DNA from: Streptomyces griseoviridis
GTDB lineage: Bacteria > Actinomycetota > Actinomycetes > Streptomycetales > Streptomycetaceae
Assembly (NCBI RefSeq): GCF_005222485.1
Contig: NZ_CP029078.1
Coordinates: 1,640,001-1,704,000, forward strand
DNA length: 64,000 bases
Direction of reading: 5' to 3'
In this document: positions 37,153 through 45,376 of the stretch, piece after piece
Position numbering within the stretch: position 1 is the first letter of the stretch
Layout: every line of letters begins with the position of its first letter
Translations under genes and position numbers: made by a program
Notes under the pieces: model-generated
What the model was told of the DNA's origin: nothing
Database searches by the model: none
The model's input: the letters and a program-made list of their open reading frames with translations, nothing else

Positions 37153-38382
37153 CTACACGGCGTCCGCCCGCTCGGCCCCCGACAGCGCGGCCAGCGCCGC
37201 CGACACGGCGGCGGAGGCCCGCAGGTCGAGGCGGGCGCTGGTGCCCCGGGCGCGGTGGCGCATCTCGTCGGCGGCGAGGCCGAGGAGCTGGGGCAGCAGG
37301 TCGGTGCAGCGCCTGGCCACCCAGCCGGTGCCCGCGGTGGCCAGCCACCACAGGCTCGCCGCCCTGGTGGGCGCGGGGAGGCCGGGCTCGGGCGAGGGCG
37401 CGGGTCCGTCGGCGAGGCCCGTCCCCGCGAGCAGCGCGTGGAAGCGGACGGCGAGCTGCCGGTGGCCGCGCTCGCCGGGGTGGAGCCGGTCCGCGCTCCA
37501 CATCGCCCGCTCGCTCAGCCAGGCGCCCTCCGCCGCGTGCAGATGGACGGCGCCGTACCGCGCGGAGAGGGCGTGCACGACGGCGTTGACCGCGCGTTGC
37601 CGCCGGGCCAGCGGACGGGCCAGGGCACCGGGCAGCCCGAGGGTCGCGCCGGGGTCGGGCAGGCACGCGGTGAGCAGCACGGCGCCCTGCCGGGTGAACG
37701 CGCCGTACACCTCGTCGAGCCGGGCGGCCACGGCGTGGATGTCGAAGGTGCAGCGCAGGGTGTCGTTGACGCCGATGACGACGGAGACCAGGTCGGGCCC
37801 GAGCGCCAGCCCGACGGGCGTCTGCTCCTCGAGCACCTCCCGGGTCTGCGCGCCGCTGACAGCGAGATTGACGAACTCGACGCCGCCGGAAGGCCCACCG
37901 CGACCGCCCAGCGGACCGGCACACACGCCCGCACCCGTGTCGGGCCCAGGGCGGGGGTCACTGGAACGCCCACCGGCGGCACGGTCAACCCGAGCAACGG
38001 CGACCCCGCGCGCCGCGCCTCCAACTCCGGCACCACTGATACCACCGGCACCATCCGCGCCACCCAACCCAACAGACACACCGGCTTCCGAAACCCGGGA
38101 GACCCCAGAAGCCCCAGAAGCCTCCGAAGCCGCCGAATCCCGCGAGGCCCCCGAAGCGTCCGAAGCCCTCGAAGCCGCCGAATCCCGCAAAGCCGCCGAG
38201 GCCCCCATAGCCCCTGAAGCCCCGAGAACCACTGAGCCCCCAGAACGCCCCACCTCCCCCACGGCCGCCCGCCCCAGCCCCTCCGCCAGCAAGGCGGCCC
38301 ACCCGCGCCAGCCCTCCCCCACCGGGTCGCCGACGCCTTCCGTCAGCGAGTCGCCGAGGGCCACGAACCGCACGGCTCTCAT
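37153..38382 (-). CDS. SGNH/GDSL hydrolase with a large low-complexity insertion
   Basis: A 409-residue esterase- or lipase-like hydrolase. Block I is FVALGDSLTEG (Ser12), block III is VIGVNDTL (about 201-208) and block V is SADRLHPGERGH, supplying the Asp-His of the triad. No signal peptide. Between blocks I and II (about residues 41-167) lies an Ala/Ser/Gly/Asp-rich tract absent from ordinary family members, which are about 260-290 residues. The ATG at 38382 follows GGGAGG and overlaps the stop of the second glycosyltransferase gene (ATGA). The substrate is unknown; operon context suggests a glycolipid or an acylated glycan. Confidence 0.85.
   Translation of the reverse strand: MRAVRFVALGDSLTEGVGDPVGEGWRGWAALLAEGLGRAAVGEVGRSGGSVVLGASGAMGASAALRDSAASRASDASGASRDSAASEASGASGVSRVSEAGVSVGLGGADGAGGISGAGVGGAARGVAVARVDRAAGGRSSDPRPGPDTGAGVCAGPLGGRGGPSGGVEFVNLAVSGAQTREVLEEQTPVGLALGPDLVSVVIGVNDTLRCTFDIHAVAARLDEVYGAFTRQGAVLLTACLPDPGATLGLPGALARPLARRQRAVNAVVHALSARYGAVHLHAAEGAWLSERAMWSADRLHPGERGHRQLAVRFHALLAGTGLADGPAPSPEPGLPAPTRAASLWWLATAGTGWVARRCTDLLPQLLGLAADEMRHRARGTSARLDLRASAAVSAALAALSGAERADAV
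37882..38262 (-). repeat. Low-complexity Ala/Ser insertion inside SGNH hydrolase
   Basis: About 127 codons, including imperfect 9-bp repeats of the GCCTCCGAA type at about 38090-38240. They encode alternating GAS, DSAASRAS, SEASGAS and similar peptides. The tract separates two conserved catalytic blocks. Confidence 0.75.
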
Positions 38383-39650
38383 GCCAGGCCTCCCGGCACG
38401 ACCGGCGTCGGCGGAACCGTCGTCGGAGGAACAGCCGTCGACGCGACAGCCGTCACCGGAACCGTCGTCGGCGCAACAGCCGTCGGCACGACCGGCGTCG
38501 GCGCAACAGCCGTCGCCGTGGACCGCAGGACCGTCGTGTCGTGGGCCGCCAGGAACGCCGCGACGGCGGTGTCCCAGCCGAAGCACTCGGCACGCGCGCG
38601 TGCGGCCTCGCGCCGTCGCGTCTCCGGGAGGTCGAGGAGCAGGTCGACGGCGTCGGCGAACGCCTCCCCGGTGTCCGCGGCCACCGCGCCCGCCGAGCCG
38701 ATGACCTCGGGGAGCGCGGACGACACGCTGACCACGACCGGCGTCCCGCACGCCATGGCCTCCAGTGCCGCGAGCCCGAAGGTCTCGGCGGGTCCGGGGG
38801 CCAGGCACACGTCGGCCGACGCCTGGAGCGCGCCCAGTTCGGCGCGGTCGGAGACGTGCCCGAGGAAGGTGACGGGCAGCCCGCGCTCCCGCGCGCGCTG
38901 TTCGAGGCGCGGACGCAGCGGCCCGTCCCCGGCGATCACCAGGACGGCCCGCCGTCCGCGCCGCAGCAGCGCCTCCAGCGCGTCGAGGGCGGTGCCGGGA
39001 CGCTTCTCGACGGACAGCCGGGTGCAGGTCAGGAGCAGGGTCTCGGCGGTACGCGCGTGGCGCTCGCGCAGCCCCGGGTCGCGCAGCGAGGGGTGCCGGG
39101 CCGCGAGGTCGACGCCGAGCGGCGCCCTGACGACGTTGCGGGCGCCGATCCGGACGAACTCGCGCGCGGCGAACTCGGTCGTGCACACCACGCGCGCGTA
39201 GGTGTGCGCCGTACGGACGTTGAGGGCGTCGGCGGCGCGGCGGGCGGCTGACTCGGACAGGCCCCAGGTGCGCAGGACGCCGTCGGTGGTCTCGTGGGAG
39301 ACCATCACGGCCGGCACCCGGGCCCGCCGCGCCCACTTGCCGGTCCACCGCAGCGTCGTCCGGTCGGAGACCTCGAGGCGGTCGGGGGCCAGGGACTCCA
39401 GGACCCGGGAGACGGCGCGCCGGTCGGTCAGGACGCGGTAGCCGCCGGTGCCGGGCAGCAGCGGTCCCGGCAGGGTGATGACGCGGCCCTGTTCGGTGTC
39501 GCGGTCGTCGGCGCGGGCGCCGGGGACGATCAGGACGGGGTCGTGCCCGGCCCGGAGGTAGCCGGTGCCCAGTTCGCGCAGGGCGGTGCGCAGGCCGCCC
39601 GACGAGGGGGCGACGAAGTTGGCGAGCCGGACGATCCGCAGCGGGGTCAC
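38379..39650 (-). CDS. Glycosyltransferase family 4-type (GT-B)
   Basis: A 423-residue GT-B glycosyltransferase. It has a glycine-rich acceptor-side loop (FVAPSSGGLRTAL), a donor-domain core with CTRLSVEKRPGTALDAL and VIAGDGPLRPRL, and the retaining E-x7-E signature (PAETFGLAALEAMACGTPVV). Similar proteins transfer mannose or glucosamine-type sugars to phosphatidylinositol, glycolipids or small thiol precursors. The last 45 residues are a Thr/Ala/Val/Pro repeat. The GTG start overlaps the upstream glycosyltransferase stop by GTGA, and its own stop overlaps the SGNH hydrolase start. Confidence 0.88.
   Translation of the reverse strand: MTPLRIVRLANFVAPSSGGLRTALRELGTGYLRAGHDPVLIVPGARADDRDTEQGRVITLPGPLLPGTGGYRVLTDRRAVSRVLESLAPDRLEVSDRTTLRWTGKWARRARVPAVMVSHETTDGVLRTWGLSESAARRAADALNVRTAHTYARVVCTTEFAAREFVRIGARNVVRAPLGVDLAARHPSLRDPGLRERHARTAETLLLTCTRLSVEKRPGTALDALEALLRRGRRAVLVIAGDGPLRPRLEQRARERGLPVTFLGHVSDRAELGALQASADVCLAPGPAETFGLAALEAMACGTPVVVSVSSALPEVIGSAGAVAADTGEAFADAVDLLLDLPETRRREAARARAECFGWDTAVAAFLAAHDTTVLRSTATAVAPTPVVPTAVAPTTVPVTAVASTAVPPTTVPPTPVVPGGLA
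38382..38525 (-). repeat. TAVAPT/TTVPPT-type repeat at the glycosyltransferase C-terminus
   Basis: Imperfect 15-24 bp repeats (GTCGTCGGCGCAACAGCC type) encode a Thr-Ala-Val-Pro tail after the catalytic domain, ending at the stop codon. It is probably disordered and not needed for catalysis. Confidence 0.75.
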
Positions 39651-40774
39651 GCGGCCACCGCCGTCCGGCGCGCGGCGCGCACATCCTCGTAGTGGCCGAT
39701 CAGCTGGTCGCCGACGGCGGCCCAGGTGCGGCCCTCGACGGTGGCGCGCGCGGCGGCGCCGAACGCGGCCCGCTGTCCCGGGTCGGCCGCGAGGGACGCC
39801 ACCGCGTCCCGGACGGCGTCCGCGTCGCGCGGCGGTACGAGCAGCCCGGTGCGGCCGTGCGCGACCAGGTCGAGGGGGCCGCCCGCGGCCGGGGCGACGA
39901 CGGGCACGCCGCTCGCCATGGCCTCCTGCACGGTCTGGCAGAACGTCTCGAAGGGGCCGGTGTGGGCGAAGACGTCGAGGGAGGCGAAGATCCGGGCGAG
40001 TTCGTCGCCGGTGCGGCGGCCGAGGAAGACGGCGCCCGGCAGTTCCTGCTGGAGGGCGGGCAGGCTGGGCCCGTCGCCGGTGATCACGACCCGGACGCCG
40101 GGCAGTCCGCAGACGCCCGCGAGGAGTTCGACCTGCTTCTCGGGGGCGAGCCGTCCGACGTAGCCGACGATCAGCTCGCCGTGGGGGGCGAGTTCGCGGC
40201 GCAGCGCCGCGTCGCGCAGTGCGGGCCGGAAGCGGGCGGTGTCCACGCCGCGCCGCCACAGCCGGACCCGGGGCACGCCGTGCGTCTCCAGGTCGTGCAG
40301 GGCGGCGCTGGACGGCGCGAGGGTGAGGTCGGCGGCGGAGTGGACGGAGCGGATGCGGCGCCAGGCGGCGGCCTCGCCCGCGCCCATGTAGGTGCGGGCG
40401 TAGCCGGCCAGGTCGGTCTGGTAGACGGCGACGGCGGGGACGCCGAGCCGGGCGGCGGCGGCCATGCCGCGGACGCCGAGGACGAAGGGGCTGGCCAGGT
40501 GGACGACGTCGGGGCGGTGCTCGACGAGCGTCGCGGCGAGGCGGCGGCTGGGGAGGGCCACGCGCACCTGGGGGTATCCGGGGAGCGGGAGGGAGGGGAC
40601 GTGGACGACGCGGCACGGCGCGGAGGCGTCGGGCCGGTGTCCCGGGGCCGGGGCCGGGGTGACGACGACGGGAGTGTGACCGCGATCTACGAGGTGCCGG
40701 GCGGTCTGGAGCGCGCAGTGGGCCACGCCGTTCACGTCGGGGGGAAAGGATTCGGTCACGATGACGACACGCAT
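39647..40774 (-). CDS. Glycosyltransferase, MgtA/PimB-like (GT-B, family 4)
   Basis: A 375-residue GT-B enzyme. The opening VVIVTESFPPDVNGVAHC is that of the MgtA/PimB-type GDP-mannose-dependent alpha-mannosyltransferases. YVGRLAPEKQVELL, VVITGDGPSLPAL and the E-x7-E motif in PFETFCQTVQEAMASGVPVV complete the donor domain. It probably mannosylates a membrane lipid such as glucuronosyl diacylglycerol or a phosphatidylinositol mannoside, at the cytoplasmic face. It is the first gene of an operon with a second glycosyltransferase and an SGNH hydrolase (4-bp overlaps). The start at 40774 has a GGCGAGAA-like site upstream. Confidence 0.88.
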   Translation of the reverse strand: MRVVIVTESFPPDVNGVAHCALQTARHLVDRGHTPVVVTPAPAPGHRPDASAPCRVVHVPSLPLPGYPQVRVALPSRRLAATLVEHRPDVVHLASPFVLGVRGMAAAARLGVPAVAVYQTDLAGYARTYMGAGEAAAWRRIRSVHSAADLTLAPSSAALHDLETHGVPRVRLWRRGVDTARFRPALRDAALRRELAPHGELIVGYVGRLAPEKQVELLAGVCGLPGVRVVITGDGPSLPALQQELPGAVFLGRRTGDELARIFASLDVFAHTGPFETFCQTVQEAMASGVPVVAPAAGGPLDLVAHGRTGLLVPPRDADAVRDAVASLAADPGQRAAFGAAARATVEGRTWAAVGDQLIGHYEDVRAARRTAVAA

Positions 40775-40863
40775 ACCCGTGTTCTCGCCGCGCCGGACGT
40801 GGCCGCGTCAACGTGGATCTTTCCTGGCGGGGAACGTCCCATGAGCGTTCCCTCGCGCACCCG

Positions 40864-40900
40864 CGCAGGTCAGGAGGTGTCCACGCGCTCCTGACCTGCG
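40864..40900. terminator. Hairpin after the HEAT-like gene
   Basis: Perfect 13-bp arms (CGCAGGTCAGGAG and its complement, 40864-40876 and 40888-40900) with an 11-nt loop. It lies 71 bp beyond the stop of the minus-strand gene at 40972 and just upstream of the glycosyltransferase operon, which it would insulate. Confidence 0.6.
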
Positions 40901-40971
40901 GGTCATCCGGTGTTCACCCGGCGGGCGCGGGGGTGCGCGGGTCGGTGTGTTTCAGGCCGTGGTGACGGGGT

Positions 40972-42390
40972 TCAGACGGCGGGCGCGTCGGGGCCGATCC
41001 GGCTGCGGACGGCGGTCTGCACCTCGGCCTCCTCGGCCGGGTCGGCGGCCAGCCTGCGCAGTTGTTCGACGACTCTGGCGTCGCCGGTCTCGGCGTGCCG
41101 GGCGGCGATCTCGCGGGTGGTCTCCTCGCAGTCCCAGAGGCACTCGACGGCGAAGCCGGCCGGGAAGGAGGGGTCGGTGGCGGCGAGGGCGCGGGCGGCG
41201 CGGCCCCGCAGATGGGAGGAGGCGGTCTCGCGGTAGACGTGGCGCAGGACGGGCGCGGCGCAGGCGATGCCGAGCCGTCCGGTGCCGTCGACGAGGGTGA
41301 AGAGGGTGGGGGCGTCGGGCCCTTCGCCGCGCACGGCCTCGCGCAGCGCGCCCAGGACGAGGTCCCGGTCCTCGACGCCGCCCCGGCAGGCGAGCATCCG
41401 GCCGGCGGCGGCGCCGAGCGGGTCGGGCCGGCGGGCCCAGCCGCGGGCGCGGTCGACGGCGGCGACGCTGCGCATCCGTTCGAAGGCGTCGACGGCGGCC
41501 TGCACGACCACCGGGGTACCGGTGCGCACGGCGGTCTCGATCAGGTCGAGGGCGTCGGCGTCGTTGCCGTCGGCGAGGTAGCGCAGCGCCGTGCAGCGGG
41601 CTCCGTCGGTGCCCTCGCGGGCGGCGCGCAGGATCTCGGGGCGGTCCTCGGGTCCCGCGACGGCGACCAGGCACCGGGCGGCCGGGACGTGCAGGGCCGC
41701 GCCGCGGTCCATGCCCTGCTGGGCCCACTCGAAGACGGCCTGGACGCTCCAGCCGGGCCGGGGCCCGGTGGGGCGCATCTGCCGCTGCCAGCGGTCGAAG
41801 CAGCCGGTCTCCTGGGCGGCACGCACGCGTGCGGCGATCGCGGGGCGCGGATCGTCGGCCCAGAGCCGCCAGGGGCGCGGCTCGAACGCGTCGCGCACGG
41901 CGACGGCGAGTTCGGCCTCGCCCTCGGCGTCGGTGGCGAACCGGGCGAGGGTGGGCGCGGCCAGGGCGCGCAGCCCGGCGTCGTCGTCCCGGAGCGCGAG
42001 TTCGTCGAGCGCCCAGGCCCAGTTGGTGCCGACGGCGGCGTAGCGGCGCAGCAGTTCCAGCGCGTCGCGCCGGCCGTAGGAGGCGAGGTGGCCGAGGACG
42101 GCGAGGGCGAGTCCGGTGCGTGACTCGTCGGTGTCGAAGACGTCCTCGACGGCGAAGAGGTGGGCCTCGATCTCGTCCAGCTCGCCGCGCAGGTCAAGGT
42201 AGAGCCGGGCGTAGTAGAGGGAGCGGTTCTCCACCTGCCAGTCGTGGCGGGGATCGCGCAGCACGCAGTGGTTCAGTGCCGCGAGCGCTTCGGCGCGCGG
42301 TGCGGTGAGCGCGTGCAGCGTTCCGTCGCCACGGCCTCTCTGGAGGAGGCCGAGCAGGGTCCCGCTGGGCGCTATGACCGGATCGAACAT
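40972..42390 (-). CDS. HEAT-repeat-like protein
   Basis: A 472-residue, almost wholly alpha-helical protein made of consecutive helical pairs with regular Ala/Leu/Arg patterns (for example RDALELLRRYAAVGTNWAW; DGARCTALRYLADGN; LRGRAARALAATDPS). This resembles HEAT or PBS-lyase-like repeats. No catalytic motif, signal peptide or membrane segment. Such proteins are usually interaction scaffolds. The start at 42390 (MFDPVIAPSG) follows GAGG at 9-bp spacing; a longer frame upstream is antisense-like and rejected. A hairpin follows the gene. Partner unknown. Confidence 0.82.
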   Translation of the reverse strand: MFDPVIAPSGTLLGLLQRGRGDGTLHALTAPRAEALAALNHCVLRDPRHDWQVENRSLYYARLYLDLRGELDEIEAHLFAVEDVFDTDESRTGLALAVLGHLASYGRRDALELLRRYAAVGTNWAWALDELALRDDDAGLRALAAPTLARFATDAEGEAELAVAVRDAFEPRPWRLWADDPRPAIAARVRAAQETGCFDRWQRQMRPTGPRPGWSVQAVFEWAQQGMDRGAALHVPAARCLVAVAGPEDRPEILRAAREGTDGARCTALRYLADGNDADALDLIETAVRTGTPVVVQAAVDAFERMRSVAAVDRARGWARRPDPLGAAAGRMLACRGGVEDRDLVLGALREAVRGEGPDAPTLFTLVDGTGRLGIACAAPVLRHVYRETASSHLRGRAARALAATDPSFPAGFAVECLWDCEETTREIAARHAETGDARVVEQLRRLAADPAEEAEVQTAVRSRIGPDAPAV

Positions 42391-42588
42391 GGGAAACAGC
42401 CTCACATCAAGCGTCGACGCAACCGGGGAACACGCACTACCTGGCCGCGTGCCAACACGTCGGGGCGCCCGCCGTCTCTTGCTTGCTGTAGACCATGTTC
42501 CTCTGCCTCTCGTAGGTGGCCCGTGCGGACCGGTCACGGCCCGCGCGGTGCGGCATCACCTGCCCAGCCATCGCGTCCGTGAATCACG

Positions 42589-42603
42589 GAGTCATGATGA
42601 CTC
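42589..42603. promoter_or_regulatory. 15-bp palindrome GAGTCAT-G-ATGACTC
   Basis: Perfect 7-bp arms around one base, in the 299-bp gap between the ankyrin gene and the HEAT-like gene (both minus strand). It is about 200 bp upstream of the HEAT-like start and could be an operator. Two smaller imperfect hairpins follow at 42627-42660. No gene is seen in the gap. Confidence 0.35.
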
Positions 42604-42689
42604 GGCACTTCGACCTGCCGCGACCGAAATATCGGCGGCCTGGTACCGCCTCCCCCGTTACTAGTGTTCTCGCTGGTCAGAACGTTGGT

Positions 42690-43082
42690 TCAGTGCGCGC
42701 CGAACAGGTCGAGCAGATCGGCCTTGCCGAACATGCGGGCCGTGTCGACGGCTGACGGGGTGCCGGCGGAGGGATCGGCTCCGCTTTCCAGCAGGACGTG
42801 GATCACGTCCGTCTCCCCCTTGAAGACGGCACCGGCGAGCGGGGTCTGGCCCCGGTCGTTGATGTCGTCGGCCGCCGCGCCGCGGGCGAGCAGCGCGCGG
42901 ACCGCGTCGGCGTGCCCGTGGTAGGCGGCGAGCATGACGAGGCTGTCGCCGCGGTCGTTGGTGAGGTTGGCCGGGACACCCGCGTCGACGTACGCCACGA
43001 GCGCCTCGGTCCGCCCCTGCCGGGCCAGATCGAAGATCTTGGTCGCCAGCTCCACGACCTCGGGGTCGGGGGCTTCAGTCAT
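42690..43082 (-). CDS. Ankyrin-repeat protein
   Basis: A 130-residue protein with about three ankyrin repeats. Typical repeat cores are GDSLVMLAAYHGHADAVRALLARGA (residues about 41-65) and RGQTPLAGAVFKGETDVI further on. It is probably a soluble protein-protein interaction module. The start at 43082 has a GAGAGGCGG site at long spacing. It lies upstream of the HEAT-like gene on the same strand and diverges from the membrane-protein/FtsK-like pair. Partner unknown. Confidence 0.9.
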   Translation of the reverse strand: MTEAPDPEVVELATKIFDLARQGRTEALVAYVDAGVPANLTNDRGDSLVMLAAYHGHADAVRALLARGAAADDINDRGQTPLAGAVFKGETDVIHVLLESGADPSAGTPSAVDTARMFGKADLLDLFGAH

Positions 43083-43232
43083 CGGCCGGACCGCCTCTCA
43101 TACAACCGTTCAAGTGAATCGCCAGGGTACTGGTTCAGCGGCACATGACCCGAAGTGCCGGAGGTAAAGGTCACCAAAGTCCCGGCCGGACGCAAGCCGG
43201 CCGCTCAGCCCGCCCGGACAACTCCGCCACCC

Positions 43233-43257
43233 GAGTGAAAAAGGCCGAAATTCACTC
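43233..43257. promoter_or_regulatory. Inverted repeat in the ankyrin / membrane-protein gap
   Basis: GAGTGAA and TTCACTC, perfect 7-bp arms 11 bp apart, in an unusually AT-rich patch. They are followed by a weak promoter-like TTGCAC (43260-43265) and TACATC (43281-43286) at a short 15-bp spacing. It may control the 43341 gene. Confidence 0.35.
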
Positions 43258-43340
43258 AGTTGCACCTTTTATCGTATGGATACATCCTGTGAGCCTGGAA
43301 GTACTCATGGTGACTGTCCCCGCGAACCAGGAGAACGCAA

Positions 43341-43535
43341 ATGATCCTGTCCATGTCAGGCGTGGTCCTTCTCGGCATCATCGTCTTCCTCTTCTTCCGC
43401 AAGGACGGCCTGAAGGCGTCCCACGCCATGGTGTCGGCCCTCTTCGGCTTCTACCTGGCGAGCACCGCGATCGCCCCGAGCATCAAGGCGGGCGGCGAGA
43501 GCCTGGCCAGCCTGCTCGGCGGCATCAAGTTCTGA
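43341..43535 (+). CDS. Small membrane protein upstream of FtsK-like gene
   Basis: A 64-residue protein with two hydrophobic stretches (VVLLGIIVFLFF, residues 8-19, and ALFGFYLASTAIA, 33-45) separated by a short basic loop (RKDGLKASH). AGGAGA precedes the ATG. It is 40 bp upstream of the FtsK-like gene on the same strand, so the two are probably cotranscribed and may act together at the membrane. Function unknown. From memory similar short proteins precede FtsK/SpoIIIE-like genes in other streptomycetes. Confidence 0.85.
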   Translation: MILSMSGVVLLGIIVFLFFRKDGLKASHAMVSALFGFYLASTAIAPSIKAGGESLASLLGGIKF

Positions 43536-43575
43536 CCCGGTCCGACCCGTCCGTACGCACCTGTAGGAGACAGCA

Positions 43576-45168
43576 GTGGCCCGGCGCCCCCTCCCCAGCA
43601 TCCTGAGCACAGGCAGCGCGCAGATCGCCCGGAGCCGGGAGCTGGCCCGGACGGCGACCGACAGCGCCACCGACGTCCTCCACCCGCTGATCACGATCAC
43701 GCGCGGGCTGCGCCGGCTGGCGGCCGCCGGGCGGCGCAGATGGTCCGACACCCCCAAGGACAAGCGCGGTCCGCTGCTGTTCCTCGCCGCCTCCGTGGTC
43801 CTGGTCGTGGCACTCGCCCCCTACGGCCCGCTGCTCGCCGTCATGGCCCTGATGGCGGCGGCGGCCTGGCACGGCAGGGACCGCACCGCGCCGGCCGCCG
43901 AGGGCCCCGACGAGTCCCAGATCAAGCGCCTCGACGCCCTGTACGAGGCGCTGATCCCGTTCTTCTCCGTCCCCGAGGACCCGGCCCCGCTCTACGCCCA
44001 CGGCGGCGAGTGGGAGAAGGTCTTCCCGGCCCACGAGTTCGACGCGGCGGGCCGGATCTCCCACCTCACGATCCGCTACCCGGCGTACTTCCCGGACGGC
44101 GAGGCCGACGCGCGCGCCCGCGTCGAACACCTGCTGCACGCCAAGTCGGGCCGCGGTCGCGAGTACCGCTTCGAGTGGGACGAGGAGGGCAACCAGCTCT
44201 CCGTCACCGTCCTTTCGCCGCTGCCCCTCGACATCGCCGCCCAGCCCTTCGTCACGTCACCGGGCGAGACGGTCCTCGGCTTCACCGACCCCACCGAGGT
44301 CCAGCGCACGCTGCCGCTCACCCACGGCGAGCAGCGGCGCGACGTCCCGCCGGTGGTCTGGCGCACCGGTGTCCGCTCCACCGAGCCGCATCTGCTGGTC
44401 ATGGGCCAGCCGGGCAGCGGCACCTCCACCCTGCTGCGCTCGATCGCCCTCCAGGCCCTCAGACACGGCGACGTGCTGATCGTCGAGGGCGGCGGGACCG
44501 GCGAGTACGCCTGCCTGGCCGGGCGGGACGGCGTGCTCGCCGTCGAGTGCGGTCTCGTCGGCGCGCTGGCCAGCCTGGAGTGGGCGGCGCACGAGACGGA
44601 ACGCCGGCTGGTCGCGCTGAACCGCGCCCGGCAGGCGGGGCATCCACCGCCGGACGACACCAGGCGTCCGCTGTGGATCCTCCTCGACCGCCCCAGCGCC
44701 TTCGGCCACCTCACCGCCGTGGACGGCCGGCAGGACCCGCAGGCCCTGCTCCAGGTCCCGCTGCGGCACGGCCGCGCCGCGAACGTGACGGTGGTGGTGG
44801 CCGAGCAGTTCGACACGGCCGACGTCCTCAGCGACCCGGTGCGGCAGCACACCCGCGCCCGGGTCGTCCTCGGCCCGGCCACCCCGGGCCGGTTGACGGC
44901 GTTCCTCGGCGCGCCCTCGCACACCGTGCCCGCCGCCCAGGTACCGGCGGGCCGCGGCTACGCCCGCCTCGGCGACGGCCCGGTGCTCCGCCTCCAGGTC
45001 CCGAGGACACCCGACCCCTACGACGACGCGACCACCGACGCGGACCGCCAGGCGGTGCTGGCCCTGCTGCCGCCGCGCTCGGCCCCGGCGGAGACGGAAC
45101 CCGTGGCCCTTGAGCAGTTGCCGGTGGAGGCGTCCCCGGCCGGTTCGAACAGCTCGCACAGCTCCTGA
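43576..45168 (+). CDS. FtsK/SpoIIIE-like membrane ATPase homologue with degenerate P-loop
   Basis: A 530-residue protein. Two hydrophobic segments at residues 66-81 and 84-98 anchor it. A linker and a RecA/FtsK-like domain follow. The P-loop position reads GQPGSGTST (277-285): Thr283 replaces the essential lysine. The Walker B position reads WILLDRPSAF (Asp371), with arginine rather than glutamate after the aspartate. It is therefore probably unable to hydrolyse ATP in the usual way and may be a structural relative of DNA-translocating or secretion motors. GTG 43576 follows TAGGAGA. It is paired with the small membrane protein upstream. Function unknown. Confidence 0.85.
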   Translation: MARRPLPSILSTGSAQIARSRELARTATDSATDVLHPLITITRGLRRLAAAGRRRWSDTPKDKRGPLLFLAASVVLVVALAPYGPLLAVMALMAAAAWHGRDRTAPAAEGPDESQIKRLDALYEALIPFFSVPEDPAPLYAHGGEWEKVFPAHEFDAAGRISHLTIRYPAYFPDGEADARARVEHLLHAKSGRGREYRFEWDEEGNQLSVTVLSPLPLDIAAQPFVTSPGETVLGFTDPTEVQRTLPLTHGEQRRDVPPVVWRTGVRSTEPHLLVMGQPGSGTSTLLRSIALQALRHGDVLIVEGGGTGEYACLAGRDGVLAVECGLVGALASLEWAAHETERRLVALNRARQAGHPPPDDTRRPLWILLDRPSAFGHLTAVDGRQDPQALLQVPLRHGRAANVTVVVAEQFDTADVLSDPVRQHTRARVVLGPATPGRLTAFLGAPSHTVPAAQVPAGRGYARLGDGPVLRLQVPRTPDPYDDATTDADRQAVLALLPPRSAPAETEPVALEQLPVEASPAGSNSSHSS

Positions 45169-45201
45169 CCGCCCCCTGACGAGGCGCCGCGGCCGTTCCG
45201 C

Positions 45202-45376
45202 CCACGAACGCCCGCGGCGCCTCACCCGTTCCGCCCGCGCCACCCGTCCCGGCCACCGGCCGCGCCGACGGCCGGCGCACACCGTCCGACCGCCCGCGCG
45301 CCGGTCACGCCGGTCACGCCGGTCACGCCGGTCACGCCACGAACGTCCGCGGTGCCTCGCCCGTTCCCGACGCGCC
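45202..45376. repeat. Imperfect 40-bp echo of the MocR gene 3' end
   Basis: 45202-45241 repeats 45337-45376 with 34 of 40 matches. The second copy encodes the last residues (GTGEAPRTFVA) of the MocR-type gene on the minus strand. The first lies about 135 bp beyond the stop and would encode GTGEAPRAFVG. Confidence 0.8.
45302..45337. repeat. (CGGTCACGC)x4 tandem repeat at a stop codon
   Basis: Four perfect 9-bp units between the two echo copies. The last unit contains the stop codon (45332-45334) of the MocR-type gene. Confidence 0.9.
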
